A stretch of DNA of 64,000 nucleotides, taken from assembly GCA_002713145.1 (NCBI GenBank), contig PAVS01000003.1, forward strand, positions 104,744-168,743, in the 5' to 3' direction. Positions 44,999-53,020 of the stretch are shown in pieces; the first letter of the stretch is position 1, and every line of letters starts with the position of its first letter. Both the position numbers and the translations under genes were made by a program. The notes under the pieces are model-generated. The model saw only the letters and a list, made by a program, of their open reading frames with translations. It did not search any database and was not told the origin of the DNA. This DNA is from Halobacteriovoraceae bacterium (GTDB lineage: Bacteria; Bdellovibrionota; Bacteriovoracia; Bacteriovoracales; Bacteriovoracaceae).

Positions 44999-45530
44999 AA
45001 AAATACTTTTCTCACTCACCGGCTCAATTGCCTGTTTTAAGGCCTGTGGGCTTTTATCTGAGCTGGTAAAAAAAGGACACGTTGTGCAAGTGGTGGCCAC
45101 CCATGGAGCTCAGCAATTTATTGGTCTTCCTACACTTGAAGGTCTAAGTGGAAAGAAAGTTTTAACTGATCTTTACAGCGCTGGGGACGCCATGGAGCAT
45201 ATTGATTTACATAAATGGGCCGACTTCCATGTGACTTGTCCAATGAGTGCTCATAAAATAAATGAATTTGCAGCAGGTCTTGGCAGCGATCTTTTATCCA
45301 CTTTATTTTTAAGTTATAATTTTGAAAAACCATGGTTCATGGTTCCGGCTATGAATCCTCATATGTATCACCATCCGATAACTCAAAATTCAATTGCTAA
45401 GCTCAATGAGCTTGGAGTTCAGTTTATTGGCCCGGACTCAGGACAAGTGGCCTGTGGATATACAGGTCTAGGACGTATGCTCGAAGTGGAACAAATTTTA
45501 ACTTACTTAAAGCATAAGGAAGTTGTATGA
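44985..45530 (+). CDS. coaC: Phosphopantothenoylcysteine decarboxylase (stand-alone)
   Basis: This 181-residue flavoprotein decarboxylates phosphopantothenoylcysteine to 4'-phosphopantetheine. It shows LTGSIACFKACGL, the active histidine in MEHIDLHKWADF, PAMNPHMY and the cysteine loop VACGYTGLGRM. In most bacteria this is the N-terminal half of a CoaBC fusion; here it is a separate gene whose ATGA overlaps coaB. I use the ATG at 44985 instead of the TTG at 44979. Confidence 0.93.
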   Translation: MSKSKKILFSLTGSIACFKACGLLSELVKKGHVVQVVATHGAQQFIGLPTLEGLSGKKVLTDLYSAGDAMEHIDLHKWADFHVTCPMSAHKINEFAAGLGSDLLSTLFLSYNFEKPWFMVPAMNPHMYHHPITQNSIAKLNELGVQFIGPDSGQVACGYTGLGRMLEVEQILTYLKHKEVV

Positions 45531-46171
45531 AGGTTTTAATTACCGGTGGTGGGACACAGACACCACTCGATCAAATGCGCTTTATTGGAAACAAAAGTAG
45601 TGGAAGAACGGCCATCACCCTTGCCGAGAAATATGTAGCGGAACATGAAGTTCATTTGTTTTTAGCAACGGGCATAAACTTGCCAATTGATTTAGAAGTA
45701 AAAGTTAAATATTTCACTACGAGCTATGACCTTATAGATTTGATCAAGAATTCGAAAGCAGAAAATTTTGATCTTATCATTCATGCAGCGGCCGTTAATG
45801 ATTATGAAGTGGCCAGTATTGGTACCGCAGATAAGAACTTCAGCTCAACTAAGATTCCCTCAGGACTTGCAGAATTACAAATTAAACTAAAACCTGCTCC
45901 TAAGGTTATTAATATGATAAAAGATATACATCCAACTGCTGCCTTAATTGGATTTAAACTCTCAGGTGAAATTTCACAACAAGAAATTAATACCAGCGTA
46001 AAACGGGTGATGGAGCATGCTAAGACACAGGGGATAGTGCAAAATAATATATTAGAGCGACAAAGAGGAGAGGATAAATTCACTCTCTATGATCAAACTC
46101 TTAACTATGAAGTCATTCAAGGCATTGATCATTTGTCAGCACGTATTTTAAGTTTAGGAGCAAGAGTATGA
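45527..46171 (+). CDS. coaB: Phosphopantothenate-cysteine ligase (stand-alone)
   Basis: The 214-residue protein couples cysteine to phosphopantothenate. It has [32 protein letters not shown] (catalytic Asn box), [17 protein letters not shown] and IVQNNI. It is the counterpart of the C-terminal half of CoaBC, split from coaC by a 4-bp overlap, so stoichiometric coupling is kept. It overlaps coaX by 4 bp. Confidence 0.92.
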   Translation: MKVLITGGGTQTPLDQMRFIGNKSSGRTAITLAEKYVAEHEVHLFLATGINLPIDLEVKVKYFTTSYDLIDLIKNSKAENFDLIIHAAAVNDYEVASIGTADKNFSSTKIPSGLAELQIKLKPAPKVINMIKDIHPTAALIGFKLSGEISQQEINTSVKRVMEHAKTQGIVQNNILERQRGEDKFTLYDQTLNYEVIQGIDHLSARILSLGARV

Positions 46172-46938
46172 TACTTTCTTTAGATGTGGGGAATAGCCAA
46201 ATTTTTGGTGGTGTTTTTGATGGAGAAGAACTTAAACTTCGCTTTCGCCATAGCACCCTCACAACTTCTTCCAGTGATCAATTTGGACTTTTTCTACGCA
46301 GTGTTTTAAGAGAAAACGATGTTAATCCAGATAACATTTCTCAAATTGCGATCTGTTCAGTAGTTCCTGCACTGCTTTATTCGCTTAGATCTGCCTGTAT
46401 TAAATATTTTGATATCACACCTTTTACCTTAGGCCCTGGTGTTAAAACCGGGCTCAAAATTGCTTATAAAAATCCTACTGAAGTGGGGGCCGATCGCATC
46501 GCTAATGCCATTGCGGCCAGGCATCTTTACCCAGATGAAAATGTGATCATTGTTGACTTTGGAACTGCGACTACCTTTTGCACTGTGACTAAAGATAAAA
46601 CATATCAGGGAGGGGTGATCATTGCAGGTCTTAATGTTTCCATGAAGGCTTTGGAAGAACGTACAGCGAAGCTTCCCAGTGTAGAGATCGTAAGACCTGA
46701 ATCAGTTCTGGGAAGAACAACAGTAAGTAGTATCCAATCAGGTCTTTATTATGCTCACCTGTTTGCAGTGAAGGGAATTATTCAAAAAATCGCTGAAGAA
46801 AATCTTGAAGGGGAGGCGCCAGTGGTGATTGGCACAGGTGGCTTTGCTAATCTTTTTGAGAATGAACATGTTTTTAAGACCATTGAACCTAACCTGGTGC
46901 TGCAAGGACTCAATCTTGCACTAAGAATTAATCAATAA
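46168..46938 (+). CDS. coaX: Type III pantothenate kinase CoaX
   Basis: The 256-residue ASKHA kinase phosphorylates pantothenate, is typically insensitive to CoA feedback and needs a monovalent cation. It has [48 protein letters not shown] and the GGVIIAGL loop. It catalyses the first committed CoA step after pantothenate, made by the upstream genes. Confidence 0.96.
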   Translation: MILSLDVGNSQIFGGVFDGEELKLRFRHSTLTTSSSDQFGLFLRSVLRENDVNPDNISQIAICSVVPALLYSLRSACIKYFDITPFTLGPGVKTGLKIAYKNPTEVGADRIANAIAARHLYPDENVIIVDFGTATTFCTVTKDKTYQGGVIIAGLNVSMKALEERTAKLPSVEIVRPESVLGRTTVSSIQSGLYYAHLFAVKGIIQKIAEENLEGEAPVVIGTGGFANLFENEHVFKTIEPNLVLQGLNLALRINQ

Positions 46939-46947
46939 GGAGTAAAT

Positions 46948-47298
46948 ATGCAAATACAAGTTTTAAAATCTAAAATCCATAGAGCAACGGTAACAGATGC
47001 TAACCTTAATTATGAAGGGTCTATCTCCATTGATCCGGCTCTCACAGATGCCGCAAGAATGCATGAATTTGAAAAAGTAGAAATCTATAACTGTAATAAT
47101 GGGGCTCGTTTTGCCACATATATTATTCCAGGAGGGCCTGGAGAGATTTGCCTCAATGGTGCCGCTGCTAGACACGCACACCCAGGGGATCTGGTTATTA
47201 TTTGTGCCTATGGAACAGTTGATAATGATAAGGCGGCAGGGCATAAACCGACTCTTGTTTTTGTGGATGAAAAGAATACAGCAAAGTCCTTGAGCTAG
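46948..47298 (+). CDS. panD: Aspartate 1-decarboxylase PanD
   Basis: PanD makes beta-alanine for PanC. The 116-residue proenzyme has the self-cleavage site YEGSISID (G24-S25), which yields the pyruvoyl cofactor, along with KIHRATVTDANLNY and LNGAAARHAHPGD. AAGGAG precedes the ATG. With panB, panC and the DUF2520 candidate, this completes pantothenate synthesis in one operon. Confidence 0.97.
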   Translation: MQIQVLKSKIHRATVTDANLNYEGSISIDPALTDAARMHEFEKVEIYNCNNGARFATYIIPGGPGEICLNGAAARHAHPGDLVIICAYGTVDNDKAAGHKPTLVFVDEKNTAKSLS

Positions 47299-47307
47299 TT
47301 TACCATT

Positions 47308-48270
47308 ATGATTACAGCAGTTGTTCCCTGTCATAAAATAGACGATATCGTTTTGAGTTGTGTGGTAGCGAATGCAAAGCTATTAGCTCATCAGAATATT
47401 GACACAATTGTTGTCATTAATAATATGACTTTAACCGATACAGTGAAGGAAATGCTAAGGCCTGCTACAGTGATTTATAGTCCAAAAGCGGGGCGCTCGC
47501 AGGCACGAAATTTTGGGCTAGAACAGGTTAAGACACCTCTCGTACTATTCTTAGATAGTGATGTTCAGATTAAAAATTTCAATTTTCAGAGCCTCAAGGA
47601 AAAGATAGATGAATATCAACTGGATTTTGTTCAGGGAAAAATTAATTATCGCTTTAATAAATTAAGTCTTGTAAATAATATTAAACTTAAGCTTGCGAAT
47701 GAATATCAAATGAAAACTAAGTATGGAGTGAGTCGGCCGGGATTAGATTCTTGTGCCTTATTGGCCAATACTGAACATATGCTTAAGCTAAAATTTAATG
47801 AGCAGTTTACTAGAAATGAAGATGCCGAAATTCTCTATAGGGGCCAAGACCATAAAGAGCAACGAATAGGTATTTATCATGATCTGATTGTTGACAAAAA
47901 AATTGATACGACTTTTACCAAAATGATCAAAGATTTGGCCATTTCTATTTTTTATACAGAACTTTTAAAACAGACTTATCTTGATTACGAAACTTATTTT
48001 CACACCAAGAACGAATTATCTCTTTCTCTTAGGAACTCTTGGTCAGACTTTAAGCGTTTAAAATCCTCAAAAAACCTTTTCGTTTGGGGGATGCAAATGT
48101 ATCAATATATTTTGTTTGTGCTTGTCTCGAAGCATTTAAATAAACAAGAAATTTCTTCAAGAGAACTTAAGAATGAAAATATAGTCTTATATATGCCGCA
48201 AAAAAATATCCTCTATAGCCTTAAATACTTTAAGATTGTAGGAATAAAAAGCATATCAAAGTTAAATTAA
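47308..48270 (+). CDS. Family 2 glycosyltransferase
   Basis: The 320-residue protein has a GT-A fold start (MITAVVPCHKIDD), SPKAGRSQARNFGLEQV, the DxD metal motif in LFLDSDVQI and a NEDAEILYRG acidic box typical of GT2 inverting transferases. No transmembrane helix is obvious. The sugar and acceptor are unknown. It is 9 bp after panD and may be read through from the CoA operon, but functionally it fits the accessory surface-glycan genes that follow. Confidence 0.8.
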   Translation: MITAVVPCHKIDDIVLSCVVANAKLLAHQNIDTIVVINNMTLTDTVKEMLRPATVIYSPKAGRSQARNFGLEQVKTPLVLFLDSDVQIKNFNFQSLKEKIDEYQLDFVQGKINYRFNKLSLVNNIKLKLANEYQMKTKYGVSRPGLDSCALLANTEHMLKLKFNEQFTRNEDAEILYRGQDHKEQRIGIYHDLIVDKKIDTTFTKMIKDLAISIFYTELLKQTYLDYETYFHTKNELSLSLRNSWSDFKRLKSSKNLFVWGMQMYQYILFVLVSKHLNKQEISSRELKNENIVLYMPQKNILYSLKYFKIVGIKSISKLN

Positions 48271-48348
48271 GTATCTGCACTGTTTAAGTGTTTGATTTTA
48301 CGAGTAAAGCGATGCTATTTTTTTAGTAGTTTTGTTAAGTTTTGTTTT

Positions 48349-48363
48349 ATACTATAATAGTAT
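48349..48363 (+). promoter_or_regulatory. Palindromic promoter of the peptide precursor gene
   Basis: A perfect TATAAT (48353-48358) lies inside the dyad ATACTAT-A-ATAGTAT, which has seven-base arms. A T-rich TTTTGT/TTGTTA (48330-48337) is in -35 position. The dyad over the -10 could be an operator, although AT-rich palindromes arise easily by chance. Confidence 0.5.
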
Positions 48364-48376
48364 CTAAAGAGGAACA

Positions 48377-48529
48377 ATGCATAACGAGAACGACAAAATC
48401 AGAAATCTTTTAAAAGATTTATCCAATGATGATATTGGAGAGTTAAGTATCAAAGAGCTTAAATTATTAGATTTTGATGAAGATTTGAATGCTTTTTCGT
48501 TTTCTGCCTCAACTATGTGTATGAGTTAG
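48377..48529 (+). CDS. Putative RiPP precursor peptide
   Basis: This 50-codon gene has AGAGGAA six bases before its ATG. The first ~38 residues are charged and leader-like, with DIGELSIKELKLLDFDEDLN resembling the acidic ELS-x2-EL leaders of class II lanthipeptides, though without a GG or GA cleavage pair. The C-terminal AFSFSASTMCMS holds four serines, one threonine and one cysteine, the expected substrate residues for dehydration and perhaps one thioether. It overlaps the convergent PqqD-like gene by 4 bp and lies about 330 bp from a LanM-like dehydratase gene. No other explanation fits as well, but processing is unproven. Confidence 0.65.
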   Translation: MHNENDKIRNLLKDLSNDDIGELSIKELKLLDFDEDLNAFSFSASTMCMS

Positions 48530-48822
48530 CCGACTTCAACTTCCTTGATAATTCCTTTTTCAAGTAAAACTCCAACCGCTTTACTTACAATTTTTTCCAT
48601 GTCTTCGGTAAAACTCTTAGGTGCATTTTCCGAGCAAGCTTGAATAATATTGTCAAGTGAGACCTCTTTACCTGATTCAATAATATGAATAATGGCAGCA
48701 TAGATCTTGTTCGACTCATAAAACTCTTTTGTGTTTTCCATTTGAACAGATATGTACTTCCCGTCTTCTTCCATTAAAACATTAAATGTATCTCTATTAA
48801 TCGCAAAAAATCTTGATGACAT
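48526..48822 (-). CDS. PqqD-like peptide recognition (RRE) protein
   Basis: About 98 residues from the ATG at 48822 (MSSRFFAINRDTFNVLMEEDGKYISVQM). A GTG at 48882 would run into the divergent dehydratase gene and is not used. The layout fits the PqqD winged-helix fold, the RiPP recognition element: three beta strands, then helices with IYAAIIHIIESGKEVSLDNII and the closing helix MEKIVSKAVGVLLEKGIIKEVEV. Such proteins bind leader peptides and present them to the modifying enzyme. It shares a 35-bp divergent promoter region with the dehydratase and converges on the precursor gene. No Shine-Dalgarno is visible, so it may be leaderless. Confidence 0.65.
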   Translation of the reverse strand: MSSRFFAINRDTFNVLMEEDGKYISVQMENTKEFYESNKIYAAIIHIIESGKEVSLDNIIQACSENAPKSFTEDMEKIVSKAVGVLLEKGIIKEVEVG

Positions 48823-48857
48823 GCTATAATAATACTGACTTTTTAAATTGAAGGCAA

Positions 48858-49913
48858 ATGAAAAGACTCTTAGGGGATCCACACAATTTTGGTAAAAAGA
48901 CTTATGAAGAAGAAGGTCTGATTTATAAGTTTAGACCTTTATACGGTGAATATCTACTCTTTGCAAGAGATTCGAGATTTCGTAAACACTTAGATCATCT
49001 ATTTGAGGATTTACCTTTTCCTCTTATTGATTGCTCTAGGCCAAACCTGACTTATTCAACTTGTATTCAATTGATGGAAAAAATTAGTGTTAAATCACTT
49101 CCAGCTAAATTAAGTTTATCACAAATAAAATCCCTCGGCAGGGCCTTAGGTGTTATCCAATGGTTGGGAGTAGCAGATTTGAGTGATGAAAATATCATTT
49201 GTGGTTTGAGCCAGAATGATCAATTTATTTTTGCTCCTATTGATTTAGAGTTGATTTTTAGCAACGTAAATACATTGATCTCTTACAGCGTTTTATTTCC
49301 AAAACATGAACATAAATTAGAAAGAATATTTGGGCTCAGATCTTTGCAACAGCAACTGTTACAATTAGATGAAAAAGAAGTTACTGAGCTACTTGAATCC
49401 CAAATGACAACACTCCAAAAACTTAATGACCAGCATGTTAAGCTGTGTCAGTTTATAGAGGCTGATATAGGACCATTACAAAATATTGTGATAAGAGTTA
49501 TAATGCGAGATACGTTCGATTATTCTAATAAAATAGATATCGATAAATGGCATCCAGAAGAGTTAGTTCAGTATAATAGAGGTGATATTCCTATTTTTTA
49601 TAAAAAGCTTGGAGCAAATGAGGTTTTTTATTTAGGAGAAAATGATGAAGTTATTTATGTGAAGGATAAAGGTTTTTATGAAAACCTTCAACTAAGCATA
49701 ATAGAAAATAGTAAATGGATACCTAACTATGATGTTGTCACTATATTTTTTATAGAGTCTCTTTTGCCTCTTATCTTTCCTTCTAGTAAAGATTTAAAGC
49801 TTGAATTAAATGGAAACATTTTTATCCTTGTTAAAAGAGGAATCCTTTTTTGTTATTTAAATAATAAGCTCTTTAAAAGAAAGCTTAATTATGAGAATTT
49901 TAAGGAGTCTTAG
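48858..49913 (+). CDS. Minimal LanM-type (DUF4135-like) dehydratase/kinase
   Basis: The 351-residue protein matches the core of LanM dehydratases, which phosphorylate Ser/Thr of a leader-bound peptide and eliminate the phosphate. In order: GDPHN (D7, H9), LIYKFRP (K24), ADLSDENII (D107, N112; the usual His is S109), PIDLELIF (D129, E131), VIRVIMRDT (R213 and T219, the spacing of the CylM elimination residues R506/T512 as I recall them), HPEEL and RGDIPIFYK. It begins right at the first catalytic motif, so it lacks the ~200-residue LanM N-terminal part, and it has no LanC cyclase. AAGG precedes the ATG. It overlaps the convergent HTTM gene by 14 bp. It may dehydrate or only phosphorylate. Confidence 0.72.
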   Translation: MKRLLGDPHNFGKKTYEEEGLIYKFRPLYGEYLLFARDSRFRKHLDHLFEDLPFPLIDCSRPNLTYSTCIQLMEKISVKSLPAKLSLSQIKSLGRALGVIQWLGVADLSDENIICGLSQNDQFIFAPIDLELIFSNVNTLISYSVLFPKHEHKLERIFGLRSLQQQLLQLDEKEVTELLESQMTTLQKLNDQHVKLCQFIEADIGPLQNIVIRVIMRDTFDYSNKIDIDKWHPEELVQYNRGDIPIFYKKLGANEVFYLGENDEVIYVKDKGFYENLQLSIIENSKWIPNYDVVTIFFIESLLPLIFPSSKDLKLELNGNIFILVKRGILFCYLNNKLFKRKLNYENFKES

Positions 49914-50601
49914 TATGAAATATATAGGCTTTAAGTTTTTTACTAAATTCTCCAGATGAACAATAAACTGCTAAATGTAAGAGAATACACACGAGACCAA
50001 AAAGCAAATCAAAATATATAGCAATGAATAAGTGTTTTATGCAAAATAATAAAGGAACCACTTTTCTTGCTTTTGACCAGTAGATAAACGTAATTGAAAA
50101 TTGAAGTAAAATCACACTCCAACTTAAAATAAGGTTAAAAAAGTTATACGGTGAATTAAAAATTTCTAACATGATATTTCCACTTGTCCAGTTCGGATCA
50201 TTAATTTTATAAAAGCCATTATAGAGATAAACAGTAACAAGCATTCCAAAAAGTAAGTATTCACCTAGAAAGCTGATGAAATCGTGTTTTTCTGAGCATG
50301 AAAAGATTAAATAAAATGCTAGAGCGTAAGCAAATAGATCGGCTCCATATATAAAGGGAATCATACTAATGTTCAGCAAAATAAAAGAGCCAAGAGGCAA
50401 TACTCTGTATTTTAATTTTATCGAGACTAATAAGAGTATAACTGACAGCAAGCTTGCTGCGTATTTAATCAGCATATCTTTACTTGTAAGTGAATGAGTG
50501 GCAGAAAAATAGATTTGATAGTTAAGAATCTTCTCAATATTTATGATCGTTAAAACAAAAACAGAGAAAGTATATAAGTGACCTCTTAGATAATTTTGCA
50601 T
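49900..50601 (-). CDS. HTTM/SdpB-like membrane protein
   Basis: The 233-residue protein has about six transmembrane helices. The segment YNGFYKINDPNWTSGNIM resembles the G-x2-K-x3-x-W-x2-G signature of HTTM domains, the membrane fold shared by vitamin K-dependent gamma-carboxylase and the bacterial SdpB of the sporulation-delaying toxin system. The ATG overlaps the upstream stop (TAATG), with AGGTG before it. Paired with a small SdpA-like protein, it may process or export a peptide. It could instead be a lone HTTM oxidoreductase. Confidence 0.6.
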   Translation of the reverse strand: MQNYLRGHLYTFSVFVLTIINIEKILNYQIYFSATHSLTSKDMLIKYAASLLSVILLLVSIKLKYRVLPLGSFILLNISMIPFIYGADLFAYALAFYLIFSCSEKHDFISFLGEYLLFGMLVTVYLYNGFYKINDPNWTSGNIMLEIFNSPYNFFNLILSWSVILLQFSITFIYWSKARKVVPLLFCIKHLFIAIYFDLLFGLVCILLHLAVYCSSGEFSKKLKAYIFHTKTP

Positions 50602-51155
50602 TATGGACACCTAAAATAATAAAGAGTTTGAGTGTAAAAGCTTTTACTTGTTTTTTTTACTAAGGGGAGCTTCTTTAAAGATTGTGGTAAATAAAGCTCT
50701 TTGCTGTCACTTTCCAAGGAAGTAAAGATATCGCTTTGAAGGTAGACTTTCTTTAATTCGAATAGTAGATCTTTGTTTTCAGGTAATTCATAATAACGAC
50801 AAAGCCATTGGGAGTTGGACGGGTTTTGATTTATAGTGTAGAGCTTGGCCATCTCCATATGTTGCTCGGTAAAATTGCCTAACTCAAGTGCAATTGCATC
50901 GCTCTTGAGTCGAGGAAACTCACGATGAATAAATTTCTTACCATCATATTCGAAATAATTTTGATAGAATCGTCCTTGAGCAGTAGTAAAAAAAGCCCAA
51001 CGACCAATTCCTCGATATAGCAATGCGATACTATTGAAACTAAATTTTATTAATATATTGTCTTTAAAATTTGTATGGTATTTGAGAGGGGCCAAAAAGA
51101 AGAAAATCAAGAAGAGATGAGCGATAATGAAGTAAATAAGGTGTTGTTTTTTCAT
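50601..51155 (-). CDS. Small membrane-anchored protein, SdpA-like
   Basis: The 184-residue protein has one N-terminal membrane helix (LIYFIIAHLFLIFFFLAPL) and an extracytoplasmic part with GIGRWAFFTTAQGRFYQNYF. The W-x-F-F-T block resembles the conserved box of SdpA/DUF5819-type partners of HTTM proteins. I cannot confirm the family without a profile search. It overlaps the spermidine-synthase-like gene by 4 bp (ATGA) and the HTTM gene by one base, so the three are one operon. Confidence 0.45.
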   Translation of the reverse strand: MKKQHLIYFIIAHLFLIFFFLAPLKYHTNFKDNILIKFSFNSIALLYRGIGRWAFFTTAQGRFYQNYFEYDGKKFIHREFPRLKSDAIALELGNFTEQHMEMAKLYTINQNPSNSQWLCRYYELPENKDLLFELKKVYLQSDIFTSLESDSKELYLPQSLKKLPLVKKTSKSFYTQTLYYFRCP

Positions 51156-52909
51156 GTTTTTAACTCAGATGCAGAAAATATGTTATTTAAATCCTTTATA
51201 GCTGAGTTATAACGCCCCTTCATGATGTGGTGATATAAACTGTAATAAGTAAATATTAAGCAATTTGATACTTCTTGAGAGTTCTGTAATATTACTTCAC
51301 CATTAATTTGATATTTGAATATTGGAATAATCTTTAAGATTTCATTACTAGTAAGTTGGCAAAGTCTTTTTGAAAAGTTTTTTTGAGTGCTGATAAAGTC
51401 TTTTTGGAGTTGAGACAAGAAGCTTTCATCAAGCTGAAGGTCTCTGCGGTCATTGTGATATTCATAGTCATCTTTGAAAATGGGGGTTGATTGATGAAAA
51501 CGAGTATAGTCATAAAGTCCTAGAGCATAAAATAATAATGAAGCCCGCTTAGTGGCAAGAGGTGTAGCTTGAGCAGAAGCTAAAATCTCATCATAATAAT
51601 TTGTTAAGTCTTTTTTCGATTTAAAGGCAAAGAAATGTCCCCAATACAAATGTTTATACACACTTTGAAACCCACTTGCGTGAAGAGTGTTATTAAGTGT
51701 TCTTGAGCTAAGTTGTTTTTCAATTTCGGGGGATTCTAGATAGGGATCGAGCATATGATTATTTAGTGAGAGGATGCCTTTTGGGGTGAGAATATTGTAA
51801 ATATGATCAAACACAGACTTATGCAGCAGATTAGTGGGAATATTCCCATTGCTAAAAGCATCAAAAATAATATAGTCATATCTTTTTTTTGTTGTTTTGG
51901 TGTAAAGGACTAAATCTGATTCAATAAAATTGACTCGTGAAAATATCTGAGGGTTTCTTTTTTTTAATGTTTTAATCCAATAGGGATCAATTTCAACAAG
52001 GTCTACTTTGAGCTTAGGGTATAAAGTTAATATTTGTTCTGTAAGCCCTCCTGCTGCGGATCCTAAAATGAGTAATTTATCAGATGGGTGAGTTAATATT
52101 GGCCCAGCATTTATAAGCGAAAACAAGTTTTTGAGAGGCGAGTTAAGGAATATAACTGAGTTGGCACCGATGATCGTATCGGTATAACTGATGACCTTTT
52201 CATCATCAAGAGAATATTTTTGAGAAAAATTAATACTGTAAAGTGAAGTTTTAAGATTATTTTGTACAAATAAGCTCACCAAAAAGATAGGGAGGGTTAA
52301 AAAAACAAAATAAAAAAATCTTTTCTCGTACCACTTAGTGATAATAAAGCAAAACAAGATTAGCAGCAGGATTAAACTTATCTTTACACCTATATATGGG
52401 AAACCTATGAAAGTTATAAATATTGTACCAAGGATGCAACCTGCAGTTGAGAAACATAGTATTTCTTTAGCGGAGACTCTCTGCTCATTATTCTCTATAA
52501 TCAGGGTTGGAATGACTGCAGATGAGATTGCAATGGCAGGAACATACGGGAGAATATATAAGGAGCCCATTAGGACTAAGAAAAAAGGTGAGTAGAGTCG
52601 CTCACCCATGATTTGAAATAAAAAGCTTACAATTTCTTTAGTTGCTAATGCAAAATGAAAAATTATCATTAAGTTTATGCAGCAAATGATTATATAGTTC
52701 CATTTTTTTGATGATAATCGCTCATGAATTTGTGGAGAAAAGAGTTGCCCAAAAGCCATCGCCAAAAAAAACGCGGTTAAAATAGTAGAAGTTCCATAAA
52801 TGGAGCTGCCCATATAGAAGTTGACTGTTCTGATCAGTAGAATCTCTATCGCCATAGAGAAAAAACCACAGAGAAAAGATAAAAACAAAGCTGATTGCTT
52901 ATGCGTCAT
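51152..52909 (-). CDS. Membrane-bound spermidine-synthase-like protein
   Basis: The 585-residue protein has about seven N-terminal transmembrane helices (residues ~10-210) and a spermidine synthase/methyltransferase domain (~270-430): KLLILGSAAGGLTEQIL, KVDLVEIDPYWI (acidic SAM/dcSAM ligand) and YDYIIFDAFSNGNIP. Such proteins are often annotated as aminopropyltransferases, but the membrane type is poorly understood. The C-terminal ~150 residues are helical. It heads the operon with the SdpA-like and HTTM genes. A role in modifying a peptide or lipid is possible but unproven. Confidence 0.75.
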   Translation of the reverse strand: MTHKQSALFLSFLCGFFSMAIEILLIRTVNFYMGSSIYGTSTILTAFFLAMAFGQLFSPQIHERLSSKKWNYIIICCINLMIIFHFALATKEIVSFLFQIMGERLYSPFFLVLMGSLYILPYVPAIAISSAVIPTLIIENNEQRVSAKEILCFSTAGCILGTIFITFIGFPYIGVKISLILLLILFCFIITKWYEKRFFYFVFLTLPIFLVSLFVQNNLKTSLYSINFSQKYSLDDEKVISYTDTIIGANSVIFLNSPLKNLFSLINAGPILTHPSDKLLILGSAAGGLTEQILTLYPKLKVDLVEIDPYWIKTLKKRNPQIFSRVNFIESDLVLYTKTTKKRYDYIIFDAFSNGNIPTNLLHKSVFDHIYNILTPKGILSLNNHMLDPYLESPEIEKQLSSRTLNNTLHASGFQSVYKHLYWGHFFAFKSKKDLTNYYDEILASAQATPLATKRASLLFYALGLYDYTRFHQSTPIFKDDYEYHNDRRDLQLDESFLSQLQKDFISTQKNFSKRLCQLTSNEILKIIPIFKYQINGEVILQNSQEVSNCLIFTYYSLYHHIMKGRYNSAIKDLNNIFSASELKT

Positions 52910-53020
52910 TAGATAAGGCCTTAGTGAAATATAGATTCTTAATACTTATTATACTGAGTCATCGTTATTTATAAACATAAATGTTCATTTGCTTTTACGC
53001 ATTTTTTGTTAAAATAAGCT

